Program-made: the position numbers and the translations under genes
Shown: positions 1 to 5,774 of the stretch, piece after piece
Layout: every line of letters begins with the position of its first letter
Numbering within the stretch: position 1 is the stretch's first letter
Source of the DNA: an uncultured Collinsella sp.
Lineage (GTDB): Bacteria; Actinomycetota; Coriobacteriia; Coriobacteriales; Coriobacteriaceae
DNA: 9,312 nt
Direction of reading: 5' to 3'
Assembly (NCBI GenBank): GCA_902494685.1
Contig: CABUUE010000049.1
Coordinates: 1-9,312 of the forward strand
The notes under the pieces: model-generated
The model's database searches: none
Seen by the model: the letters and a program-made list of their open reading frames with translations, nothing else
What the model was told of the DNA's origin: nothing

Positions 1-28
1 CTCGCGGGTTCGAGCCCCACCGGCGTTC
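1..28 (+). tRNA. 3' end of a tRNA (partial, cut by window edge)
   Basis: The first bases hold a T-arm: five bases GCGGG, a seven-base loop TTCGAGC of the standard TTCRANY form, then CCCAC. About eight more bases follow that would be the 3' acceptor strand and discriminator. Four of the five T-stem pairs form and one is a C-A mismatch. No CCA is encoded, unlike the neighbouring tRNA-Leu. The anticodon and 5' half lie outside the window, so the identity cannot be given. It could also be a tRNA fragment, but its position facing another tRNA gene supports a real one. Confidence 0.5.
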
Positions 29-35
29 AAAAGAA

Positions 36-68
36 ACGAGCCCGCATCCCAAAGGGACACGGGCTCGT
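36..68 (-). terminator. Rho-independent terminator between convergent tRNAs
   Basis: A perfect 9-bp stem (ACGAGCCCG with CGGGCTCGT) encloses a smaller TCCC/GGGA hairpin. Read on the minus strand the stem is followed by TTTCTTTT, so it should end transcription of the tRNA-Leu gene. On the plus strand it is followed by AAACAATA, which is a poor terminator tail, so any action on the plus-strand tRNA is uncertain. Confidence 0.75.
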
Positions 69-78
69 AAACAATACG

Positions 79-163
79 TGGTAGGGGCGGTGGGACTCGA
101 ACCCACAATCCTTGCGGCGAGAGATTTTAAGTCTCCTGCGTATGCCAATTCCGCCACGCCCCC
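79..163 (-). tRNA. tRNA-Leu (anticodon UAA)
   Basis: The reverse complement folds as a complete tRNA. The acceptor strand GGGGGCG pairs with CGCCCCT (one G-U pair), the discriminator is A and CCA is encoded. The D-arm carries the GGC motif, the anticodon stem is GGAGA/TCTCT around loop CTTAAAA, so the anticodon is TAA, which reads UUA leucine codons. There is a short variable arm with a GCAA loop, and a perfect GTGGG/CCCAC T-stem with loop TTCGAGT. The 85-base length fits a class II tRNA-Leu. The gene lies 31 bases downstream of a protein gene on the same strand and could be cut from that mRNA or have its own promoter. Confidence 0.96.
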
Positions 164-174
164 GTGAGACTAGA

Positions 175-180
175 AGTCTA
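175..180 (-). promoter_or_regulatory. Possible extended -10 box for tRNA-Leu
   Basis: On the minus strand the sequence TGTGCTAGACT contains a TAGACT hexamer preceded by the TG-N extension of an extended -10 promoter. It ends 11 bases before the mature tRNA 5' end, which would give a leader of only a few bases. No good -35 box is present, and TAGACT matches only four of six consensus bases. The same bases form a 5-bp hairpin (AGACT/AGTCT, 167-179), so this call is weak. Confidence 0.3.
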
Positions 181-194
181 GCACAAGCCGTCCG

Positions 195-818
195 TTACGC
201 GTTGACGGCCATCGAGTGTTGCCCCGACTTCTCCAGGAACTCCTGGAACTTGGCTTCGTCGCCCTTGTTCTTGTACTGCAGAGCCAACAGATACTCCAAG
301 CGGCAGCTCTTGACCTTGTCGTCACCGGCCTCCTTGAGCATGCGCTCCAGCTCGGGAATGTCGTTGTGGCGCTTGAGGATCATCGTGTCGTACATCAGTT
401 GACATTCGTGTGCGACTGCCTCGGCCTGGCCGCCCTCAAAGCCTTTGATCTCGTGCAGCAGCTCCTTGGACTTTTTGCGGTCCTCCTGGCCAACGTAGTA
501 GTTAAAGGCCTTAATCACCAGGTCGACGCGCTGCATCTTGGGCAGATTGAGTCCCAGCAGCAAATCGAACATCTCGTCGGCGCGCTTGTGGTCCTCGCGC
601 AGCAGATAGGAGTTCAGGCGCAGGTAGTCGCGGTTATAGCGCGGGTACAGCATGCTGGTGAGTTTGCCATCGAGCAAACGATCGAACTCGTCCCACTGCT
701 TGGCAGCCATAAGCTGTTGCAGGCGCTTAAACGTGGTGCGTTTTTTTACGCTAAAGAACACCGATATGGCGATACAAATAATGACGACGGCGGTCCAGAG
801 GGTGCGGGAATCGGGCAT
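195..818 (-). CDS. Membrane-anchored helical-repeat (TPR-like) protein of unknown function
   Basis: Product of 207 residues. I chose the ATG at 818 because an AAGGA ribosome binding site lies 7 bases upstream and the protein then starts directly with a membrane segment (about residues 7-23), followed by a basic KKR stop-transfer patch. The frame stays open upstream to 929, but that part crosses the likely promoter. The rest, residues 25-207, is soluble and helix-rich, with repeated short helix pairs rich in Leu, Glu and Lys, like a TPR or other alpha-solenoid fold. The predicted topology is one N-terminal anchor with a cytoplasmic helical domain that may act as a protein-binding scaffold. I do not recognise the family. 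The gene is divergent from the PTS IIB gene and 31 bases upstream of tRNA-Leu, with no terminator in between. Confidence 0.85.
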   Translation of the reverse strand: MPDSRTLWTAVVIICIAISVFFSVKKRTTFKRLQQLMAAKQWDEFDRLLDGKLTSMLYPRYNRDYLRLNSYLLREDHKRADEMFDLLLGLNLPKMQRVDLVIKAFNYYVGQEDRKKSKELLHEIKGFEGGQAEAVAHECQLMYDTMILKRHNDIPELERMLKEAGDDKVKSCRLEYLLALQYKNKGDEAKFQEFLEKSGQHSMAVNA

Positions 819-833
819 TTTAGAGTCCTTAGT

Positions 834-850
834 CGCTCGTAAAGCGAGCG
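834..850. promoter_or_regulatory. Inverted repeat CGCTCG-N5-CGAGCG
   Basis: Perfect 6-bp inverted repeat with a 5-base spacer. It lies 16 bases upstream of the minus-strand ATG at 818 and downstream of that gene's likely start of transcription, so it is in the 5' untranslated region. It could be an operator or a small leader hairpin. The same hexamer pair recurs at 920-935. No regulator is identified, and short GC-rich inverted repeats also arise by chance. Confidence 0.4.
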
Positions 851-873
851 GTATGACAACACGTGCTAGATGT

Positions 874-903
874 ATTATACGCGGCGTGCAAGCAAACTGG
901 CAT
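874..903 (-). promoter_or_regulatory. Sigma70-type promoter for the minus-strand gene ending at 195
   Basis: On the minus strand there is a perfect TATAAT (874-879). Eighteen bases upstream is ATGCCA (898-903), which matches four of six -35 consensus positions. Transcription would start near 867, giving a leader of about 50 bases. Confidence 0.65.
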
Positions 904-919
904 AAAAGCGCATCGAGGC

Positions 920-935
920 CGAGCGCCATCGCTCG
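920..935. promoter_or_regulatory. Inverted repeat CGAGCG-N4-CGCTCG upstream of the PTS IIB gene
   Basis: Perfect 6-bp inverted repeat with a CCAT loop. It ends 6 bases before a weak plus-strand -10 candidate, TACACT (942-947), so it covers the place where a -35 box would be. No good -35 match is seen for this promoter, which would fit one that needs an activator. The arms are the same hexamer as at 834-850 in the opposite order. Confidence 0.4.
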
Positions 936-981
936 CTGCGGTACACTTACCTAAAGTAAACCATGAAGGGAGACATTACCT

Positions 982-1269
982 ATGAAGAAGATTGTTTTGG
1001 CTTGCGGTGCTGGCGCTGCTACTTCCACGCTCGTTGCCCAGAAGGTCGCCACCATGCTCGACGCCAACGGTTACGCCGACAAGTACGAGATCGTGCAGTG
1101 CGCCATCTCCGAGGCCAAGGACGTTTGCGACGAGGGCGCCGATCTGCTGATCGCCACCACCGTTGCCCCCGAGGGCCTTACCTGCCCGTACGTGAGCGGC
1201 GTGCCCTTCATGACCGGCATGAACCGCGTCGCTGCCGAGAAGGCCGTTCTTGACGTCATGGCTCAGTAG
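982..1269 (+). CDS. PTS IIB subunit, galactitol-type
   Basis: A 95-residue protein, the usual size for a free-standing IIB domain of the galactitol (GatB-like) class. It begins with a beta strand, MKKIVLACG, then the phosphate-binding loop CGAGAATST, in which Cys8 is the expected phosphorylated residue. IIB proteins take phosphate from IIA and pass it to the sugar bound by the membrane IIC subunit. An AAGGGAGA ribosome binding site lies 8 bases before the ATG. There is no IIA or IIC gene in the window, so this is an orphan subunit here; partners may be elsewhere or it may work as a phosphorylation sensor. The substrate is not known. A VOC-fold gene follows after 11 bases, probably in the same transcript. 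The family call is firm, the sugar specificity is not. Confidence 0.92.
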   Translation: MKKIVLACGAGAATSTLVAQKVATMLDANGYADKYEIVQCAISEAKDVCDEGADLLIATTVAPEGLTCPYVSGVPFMTGMNRVAAEKAVLDVMAQ

Positions 1270-1280
1270 GCGCTGACTGC

Positions 1281-1655
1281 ATGAGTGAGCAGAACGCCAA
1301 TCCGGTCGAGCTCTTTGGCATGCGCGTTGCCCATGTGGGCATTAACGCCACCGACCCGGCAGACGCCCTGGAGATCGCGGAGCTGTTCTCGACGATGATG
1401 GGTCTGCCCGTTATCGAGACCCCGGTTTCGTACTTTAACGATTCGCTGGTCGAGGTCATGAAGCAGAATGGTCGTGGCACCAAGGGCCACATCGGCTTTG
1501 CCGTCAACGACATTGATGCGGCCGAGAAGTGGTTTGCCGAGCGCGGGCTCGAGGTCAACGAAGAGTCGCGCGCGCTGCTGCCCGACGGTGGCACCAAGCT
1601 CGTGTACTTTAAGCGCGAGTTCGCCGGTTTCGCCGTGCATCTGTGCCGCGAGTAG
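1281..1655 (+). CDS. Small VOC-superfamily protein (glyoxalase/bleomycin-resistance fold)
   Basis: A 124-residue single-domain protein. The first half has the RVAHVGINATDP start (His18) and the second half the GHIGFAVNDI strand (His70), followed by a WFAERGLEVNEES helix-turn and a final GFAVHL strand. These are the two beta-alpha-beta-beta-beta modules of a VOC domain; the two His and a Glu near residue 58 could be metal ligands, but this is not certain. The C-terminal half, with NEES and VYFKREFAGFAVHL, recalls from memory the VOC domain fused to some KDPG/KHG aldolases, which would link it to sugar-acid breakdown. It lies 11 bases after the PTS IIB gene with only a weak ribosome binding site, which suggests an operon and perhaps translational coupling. 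It could also be a glyoxalase- or dioxygenase-like enzyme; no substrate can be assigned. Confidence 0.87.
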   Translation: MSEQNANPVELFGMRVAHVGINATDPADALEIAELFSTMMGLPVIETPVSYFNDSLVEVMKQNGRGTKGHIGFAVNDIDAAEKWFAERGLEVNEESRALLPDGGTKLVYFKREFAGFAVHLCRE

Positions 1656-1679
1656 CGCACAAGCTGCCATAGCTAGCAA

Positions 1680-1711
1680 AAAGGGATAGGGCCGTGTGGC
1701 CCTATCCCTTT
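1680..1711. terminator. Strong bidirectional terminator
   Basis: Perfect 14-bp stem (AAAGGGATAGGGCC with its complement) around a GTGT loop. It is flanked by A residues on the left and a T-rich run on the right, so it can work on both strands. It separates the plus-strand IIB/VOC pair from the 3' end of the minus-strand histidine kinase gene. Confidence 0.92.
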
Positions 1712-1730
1712 ATTTATGCCGAGGGGCTTC

Positions 1731-3026
1731 CTAGCGCGGCAGGCGAATCGTAAAGCGGCTGCCGACGCCCTCGACCGAGGTCACGCCGATGACACCGCCA
1801 TGGCTATCGACGATCCACTTGGCAATGGCAAGCCCCAGACCCGAGCCCTGCGCGCCGGCATCGCGTGCGTTGTCGGCTCGGTAGAACCGTTCAAACGCGT
1901 GAGCTGCGGATTCCTGGTTCATGCCGATGCCTTCGTCCTCAACACTTATGTCGATCGTGCCCGCGCCCGCATCGGGCGTTATGCCAAATGTGACGGTCGT
2001 TCCCGCATCCGAGTACTTGGCGGCATTCTGCACGATCACGCGCAGAGCCTGCTTCACGAGTGCCACGTCGACGGGCGCGTCGCAGCGCGGGTCGCTGACA
2101 AGCACGGCGTCAAAGGCCAGCCGATACGTGTGCGTGGCATCGATCATCTGCGATTCCTCGCACACCTCGCCGACCAGTGCGGCCAGGTTGGTATCCGCAC
2201 GCCGCAGGACCGTGCGTCCGGCATCGCCGCGCGCCAAAAACAGCAGCTGCTCCACGAGCTCCTGCATGTGCTCGCTTTCGGCCTTGAGGGACGCGATGGA
2301 TTCTGCCAGCACGTCCGGGTCGTCTTTGCCCCAGCGGTTGAGCATGTTTACGTAGCCCTGAATCACCGCGATGGGCGTGCGCAGCTCGTGGCTCGCATCG
2401 TTGACAAAGCGCATCTGCTGCAGCTTTGCCTCTTGCATCTGGCGCAGCAGGCGGTTGAGTGCGACCTCGATACTCGCCAGATCGGCGTCGCCGGTGGTGA
2501 CGCTCGGCGAGTCGACGCTTGCTCGCTCGATAGCCTGCTCCAGTGTTTCCATCTTGCCGCCGGAGAGCTGCATACGGCCGAGCTCGTCCACGCGCAAGGC
2601 CAGGTCGTTGAGCGGTGCCATGGTGCGGCGCACGCGACGGGCGCCGCCGAGCATGTCGAGCACGCTGATGACCTGCCAACCCACAACGACAAGGTAGAGA
2701 GGCCATAGCGCGACGAGGTCCTGCGCGAGGGGGAAAGTCTTGGTGGTACGCGCAAGCTCGACGGTATAGGTGAGCGTTGCCGGGTCCCAGCCGCGCGCGG
2801 GCGTCAGCGACATGCCGTGAACGGTGGCGCCGGGGATCCATCCTGCGGTAAACGCGCCGTCGGGCAGCGTCTGGTTGTATCCATAGACGAGGATCGCCGC
2901 CGCAATAACCAATAGCAACAGATCGAGCCAGACATAGCTCATCAAGCGGCGCCACATATAGCTCCAGTTGATGGCGCGGGCGATGGATGTGACGCGCTTG
3001 GCCTCGGCGTTACGCACGGCAGACAT
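1731..3026 (-). CDS. Sensor histidine kinase of a two-component system
   Basis: A 431-residue membrane kinase that should phosphorylate the response regulator encoded just upstream. Membrane segments lie at about 34-50 and 105-123, enclosing a short outside loop of about 55 residues, so the sensor domain is small. A HAMP-like linker (about 126-200) contains an insert rich in Ser and Thr. The H-box ASHELRTPIAVI places the phosphorylated His at 213. The ATPase domain has the N-box QNAAKYSD (Asn334), the G1 box DEGIG (364-368), an FERFYR F-box and the G2 box GSGLGLAI (394-401). All catalytic motifs are intact. The ATG at 3026 overlaps the regulator gene by 17 bases, with a G-rich ribosome binding site inside that gene; the frame is open further upstream but only antisense-like through the regulator. 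The signal sensed is unknown. Confidence 0.95.
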   Translation of the reverse strand: MSAVRNAEAKRVTSIARAINWSYMWRRLMSYVWLDLLLLVIAAAILVYGYNQTLPDGAFTAGWIPGATVHGMSLTPARGWDPATLTYTVELARTTKTFPLAQDLVALWPLYLVVVGWQVISVLDMLGGARRVRRTMAPLNDLALRVDELGRMQLSGGKMETLEQAIERASVDSPSVTTGDADLASIEVALNRLLRQMQEAKLQQMRFVNDASHELRTPIAVIQGYVNMLNRWGKDDPDVLAESIASLKAESEHMQELVEQLLFLARGDAGRTVLRRADTNLAALVGEVCEESQMIDATHTYRLAFDAVLVSDPRCDAPVDVALVKQALRVIVQNAAKYSDAGTTVTFGITPDAGAGTIDISVEDEGIGMNQESAAHAFERFYRADNARDAGAQGSGLGLAIAKWIVDSHGGVIGVTSVEGVGSRFTIRLPR

Positions 3027-3789
3027 AGCCCACCCCGCGCACGGTCTGGATGATGCGGGCGCTGCCGGCGTCTTCGATCTTGGCGCGCAGGTGCGCAATG
3101 TGCACGTCGACGTTGTTGGTGTCGCCCACGTATTCGTAGCCCAGCGCCTCGTGCGCGATGCGCTCGCGCGTGAGCACGCTGCCGGCGTGCGCCATAAGCA
3201 GGGCGAGGACATCGAACTCGCGGGCCGTGAGCGCGATGGGTGAGCCGCCGACCGTGACTTCGCGGCGATCGGGATCGAGCACGACCGAACCCGCGGCGAG
3301 CGTGGCGGGGGAGAGCGAGGCGGAAACCTGGGTCGAGTCACTGACCGGGGGCATCGCAGTGGCGCCGACACCCGTGCCGCCTGCCGCGCCCGTCCCGATG
3401 CCGCCAACGCCCGAAGCCGCCCGCACGGCCTCCGAGCGCTTCAACGCCACGCGGATCCGTGCGAACAGCTCCTCAATCGCAAACGGCTTGGTCAGGTAAT
3501 CGTCGGCGCCGGCATCGAGCCCGGCCACCTTGTCCATCACGGCATCGCGCGCGGTGACCATTATCACCGGCACATCCTTGTGCTTGCGGACGCGCCGCAG
3601 GACCTCCATGCCGTTGAGCTGCGGCAACAGCACATCGAGCAGAATAAGATCGTAGTTGCGCTCCAGCGCCAGGTCCACGGCGGTGCGGCCATCGGCGGCG
3701 TGTTCCACCTGGTAGCCCTCGTGCTCCAGCTCGAGCGTCACAAAGCGGGCGATTTTCTCCTCGTCCTCTACGATCAGGATCCGTGCCAT
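3010..3789 (-). CDS. OmpR/PhoB-family response regulator
   Basis: A 259-residue regulator. The receiver domain (about 1-122) has the acidic pocket ED at 8-9, the phosphorylated Asp52 in LLDVLLP, Thr79 in MVTA and Lys101 in LTKPF. The C-terminal winged-helix DNA-binding domain (about 167-259) has LTAREFDVLALL, the recognition-helix region DTNNVDVHIAHLRAKI and the end motif TVRGVGYVC. The linker between them (about 124-166) is long and rich in Gly, Ala, Ser and Thr; most OmpR-type linkers are much shorter. The ribosome binding site is a GGGGG run 6 bases before the ATG. The gene lies 18 bases after the DUF4342 gene and overlaps the kinase gene, so the three are probably one operon. Its DNA targets are not known, though autoregulation is common in this family. 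Confidence 0.95.
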   Translation of the reverse strand: MARILIVEDEEKIARFVTLELEHEGYQVEHAADGRTAVDLALERNYDLILLDVLLPQLNGMEVLRRVRKHKDVPVIMVTARDAVMDKVAGLDAGADDYLTKPFAIEELFARIRVALKRSEAVRAASGVGGIGTGAAGGTGVGATAMPPVSDSTQVSASLSPATLAAGSVVLDPDRREVTVGGSPIALTAREFDVLALLMAHAGSVLTRERIAHEALGYEYVGDTNNVDVHIAHLRAKIEDAGSARIIQTVRGVGYVCRA

Positions 3790-3807
3790 GCGTGCCCCCG
3801 TCTGCGA

Positions 3808-4350
3808 TTACTTGTCGTCGTTCAGATTTTGCTTGATGTCGTCCGCGGCATCGGCGGCGTGATTCATAAGGTTGTTGATACTGCCGGGCACGTCGCCGTC
3901 GCTGTCGATGCGGTAGCGCATGCCAAAGAACAGGCCAATCAGCATCAGCCAAATCGTAGCGCCCCAGGCAAACAGGGCGATGATGGGGATCAGGATGGGG
4001 ATGTTGAGGATGATCGCATCGCGGCGCGTGGCGATAAACTTGGTGTCCAGGCTCAGGCGGAAGAGCTTTTTGAGGTACTCCCATACGCTGTCCATCTTCT
4101 TGGAGAAGTCGGTCTTTTCGCTCGACTTCTCGTAGGCGGCCTGCGCGGCGACCATCTCGGCTGAGGGCTCATCGACTGGCGCGGACTCGGTGGCGGCGTG
4201 CGCCGACGTGGTCTGGGTCTTGCCTTGCGACTCGAGCCAAATGATGGCGTCCAAAACGTTGCCGTCGGCGGCGTCGAGCGCGGCTTTGGCATCGGTGTAG
4301 CTCACGTTGCACTTGGTGCGGATGGTTTCAACTTTTTCGAGGTCGTCCAT
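3808..4350 (-). CDS. DUF4342 membrane protein with EF-Ts/UBA-like N-terminal domain
   Basis: A 180-residue protein. Residues 1-44 match the three-helix UBA-like domain found at the start of elongation factor Ts: a helix with EKVETIR, then NVSYTDAKAALDAADGNVLDAIIWLES. A charged linker follows (45-90). Residues 91-148 fit the DUF4342 pattern: an amphipathic strand region then a hydrophobic membrane stretch (113-144) rich in Ile, Leu and Pro. The acidic C-terminal tail is probably cytoplasmic. The ribosome binding site AAGGA lies 6-7 bases before the ATG. It is the first gene of an operon with a response regulator and kinase, 18 bases upstream of the regulator. A role as a membrane-bound partner or output of that system is inferred from gene order only; the biochemical function is unknown. 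Confidence 0.88.
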   Translation of the reverse strand: MDDLEKVETIRTKCNVSYTDAKAALDAADGNVLDAIIWLESQGKTQTTSAHAATESAPVDEPSAEMVAAQAAYEKSSEKTDFSKKMDSVWEYLKKLFRLSLDTKFIATRRDAIILNIPILIPIIALFAWGATIWLMLIGLFFGMRYRIDSDGDVPGSINNLMNHAADAADDIKQNLNDDK

Positions 4351-4708
4351 GACCTGTCCTTTCGTTCGATGGGCGCGACGCCGGGCGATCTGCCCGGGCG
4401 CGAGCGTTGCGTTCGGCGGCCTGCGTTGCGCGGCGCCGCCCCGCCCTTGGTCGAACTCTATAGTGCAGGTTATAGATTAAGCGATTCTTGAGCCAAGATT
4501 AACGTTGGATGAGTTTTTGGGTAGCGGTGGGAAAAGTATTAGACCTCGATAGCGGGGGATGTGGTGCCGGTGCAAAACGGCGTCAAAGGTTGGTCGAGCA
4601 GGCGGTTTCTCCATTGATGTCCGCACAGCATGTGACACTTACCCTGCCGCCCCGCTCTGCCGCGGCGGCATGCGTCTGAACAACGACCCTCTAAGGAGTT
4701 CGATACCG
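4351..4708. other. GC-rich divergent spacer without a supported gene
   Basis: This 358-base stretch lies between the minus-strand DUF4342 operon and the plus-strand small membrane protein gene. It holds the operon promoter (4469-4496). The operon leader has two GC-rich hairpins: CCGGGC/GCCCGG at 4381-4397 and GGCGGC/GCCGCC at 4415-4440. On the other side, a TGCCGCC/GGCGGCA hairpin at 4645-4670 lies 22 bases upstream of the AAGGAG site of the small gene. The frame of that small gene is open back to 4559, but there is no ribosome binding site there and the extra residues look random. No clear plus-strand promoter was found. Confidence 0.6.
4469..4496 (-). promoter_or_regulatory. Promoter of the DUF4342/two-component operon
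   Basis: On the minus strand, TTGGCT (4491-4496; four of six -35 bases) and TATAAC (4469-4474; five of six -10 bases) are 16 bases apart. The start would be near 4462, giving a leader of about 110 bases that contains the two GC-rich hairpins. Confidence 0.5.
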
Positions 4709-4948
4709 ATGAGTGACAACGCAAAGCATCTCGCAAAGAAGTGCGTAAAGGACGCGGGGCCGTGCCTCGCGCTGTGCGTAGCCGGCGCAGCGGTCGCGCT
4801 GCTGGCTGTTCTGGGGCCGTTCGACGTGCTCCGAAGTGCCAGCTTTCTGCATGTTTGCATGGCTCTTGCCGGCGCCACGATGACCGGCGGCGTGCTCGAT
4901 CTGATCTTTTGGGTGTTTGACCCGTTTGGATGGAAGAGCGAGGGGTAG
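4709..4948 (+). CDS. Small membrane protein, 79 residues, unknown function
   Basis: The start ATG at 4709 is chosen for a clear AAGGAG ribosome binding site at 4693-4698, 10 bases upstream. The protein has a short basic N-terminus (KHLAKKCVKD), a first membrane segment at about 17-38 and a second at about 44-70, then a short polar end, DPFGWKSEG. Both termini are probably cytoplasmic, forming a hairpin in the membrane. Three Cys residues lie in or near the first segment. I do not recognise the family. The metallophosphoesterase gene follows after 85 bases on the same strand; whether they share a transcript is unclear. The good ribosome site and clean two-helix pattern make a real gene likely despite its size. 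Confidence 0.75.
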   Translation: MSDNAKHLAKKCVKDAGPCLALCVAGAAVALLAVLGPFDVLRSASFLHVCMALAGATMTGGVLDLIFWVFDPFGWKSEG

Positions 4949-5033
4949 GTCCCAAAGGATGGAAGGGCTGGAACGGTTGACTTAGTGATCGTGCAGAATG
5001 TGGGCTAGCGACTTACAGGGAAGTGGTGATCCG

Positions 5034-5759
5034 ATGACGGTCTATGTGACGGGCGATATTCACGGCGGCGTCGACATGCAAAAGCTTCGCGACTGGGATC
5101 TTGGGGATGGTCTGACAAGTGACGACTATCTCATCATCGCGGGCGACTTTGGCTTTCCGTGGGATTTCTCTGCCGAGGAATGTGCCGACATCGCCTGGCT
5201 GGAGTCGCGCCCCTATACCGTGCTGTTTGTCGACGGCAACCACGAGCGTTTCGATCACTGGTCGGAGCGCCCCATGGAGCTGTGGCACGGCGGCCTGACG
5301 CAGCGTCTGTCGGACACCTCGCCCATCCGACGCCTGACGCGCGGTGAGGTTTTTGAGCTCGACGGCTCAACGATCTTTACCATGGGCGGCGCCACGAGCG
5401 TGGATAAGGAATACCGCATTCCGTATTCCAGCTGGTGGCCGCAGGAGCTGCCGGACGAGCGCAACTTTGAGGAGGCGCGGGCAAAGCTCGACAGCGTGGG
5501 TTGGAAGGTCGACTATGCGATCACCCATACCTGCTCCACGCGCATGCTTTCGCCCACGCTTTACCCGGCACCTGGCTGGAATTATCCCGATGTCGATCGA
5601 CTCACCACGTTTTTCGACGAGCTGGAGGACCACCTGGACTACAAGCGCTGGTACTACGGGCATTTTCATCGTGACGCCAACCCAGCCGAGTGCCACACCG
5701 TGCTCTACGACTGTATTGTCCGCCTGGGCGACGAACTCCAGCCCTGGGATGTCGCGTAG
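5034..5759 (+). CDS. Metallophosphoesterase (calcineurin-like phosphatase fold)
   Basis: A 241-residue cytoplasmic protein with the full metal-binding signature of the family: GDIHG (Asp8, His10), GDFG (Asp38), GNHE (Asn69, His70), a later ITHT (His165) and GHFH (His210, His212). These residues bind two metal ions and support phosphoester hydrolysis. The stretch around LFVDGNHERFDHW and the WWPQELP segment recall, from memory, a subfamily common in Firmicutes and Actinobacteria and sometimes carried by phages. The ATG at 5034 is chosen because it directly precedes the first strand and motif; an AGGGAAG ribosome-site-like stretch lies upstream. An in-frame ATG at 4998 would add 12 unrelated residues. 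The substrate (nucleotide, protein or nucleic acid) cannot be told. A TTGACT hexamer at 4977-4982 could be a -35 box, but no good -10 follows. The gene meets gluQ tail to tail with 15 bases between. Confidence 0.92.
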   Translation: MTVYVTGDIHGGVDMQKLRDWDLGDGLTSDDYLIIAGDFGFPWDFSAEECADIAWLESRPYTVLFVDGNHERFDHWSERPMELWHGGLTQRLSDTSPIRRLTRGEVFELDGSTIFTMGGATSVDKEYRIPYSSWWPQELPDERNFEEARAKLDSVGWKVDYAITHTCSTRMLSPTLYPAPGWNYPDVDRLTTFFDELEDHLDYKRWYYGHFHRDANPAECHTVLYDCIVRLGDELQPWDVA

Positions 5760-5774
5760 GGGCGGGGTGGCTGG

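Noticed and set aside
216..842. Plus-strand open frame of 208 codons
   Set aside because: It is antisense to the minus-strand helical-repeat gene; the long Leu/Val/Gln-rich product is what the reverse of a Lys/Glu/Leu-rich gene gives. No ribosome binding site was seen.
819..929. Upstream extension of the minus-strand helical-repeat protein to an ATG at 929
   Set aside because: It would place the start upstream of the perfect TATAAT promoter and of a good ribosome binding site at 825-830; the added residues do not look like part of the protein.
1263..1679. Minus-strand open frames over the VOC gene
   Set aside because: They are antisense to the VOC gene and lack ribosome binding sites; GC-rich DNA yields many such frames.
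1716..2708. Plus-strand open frame of 330 codons
   Set aside because: It lies fully antisense to the histidine kinase gene, whose motifs are intact; the His/Arg/Ala-rich product shows no family features.
3580..4164. Plus-strand open frame of 194 codons
   Set aside because: It is antisense to the response regulator and DUF4342 genes, both of which have clear domains.
4977..4982. TTGACT as a -35 box for the metallophosphoesterase gene
   Set aside because: No acceptable -10 hexamer occurs 16-18 bases downstream, so a promoter is not supported.
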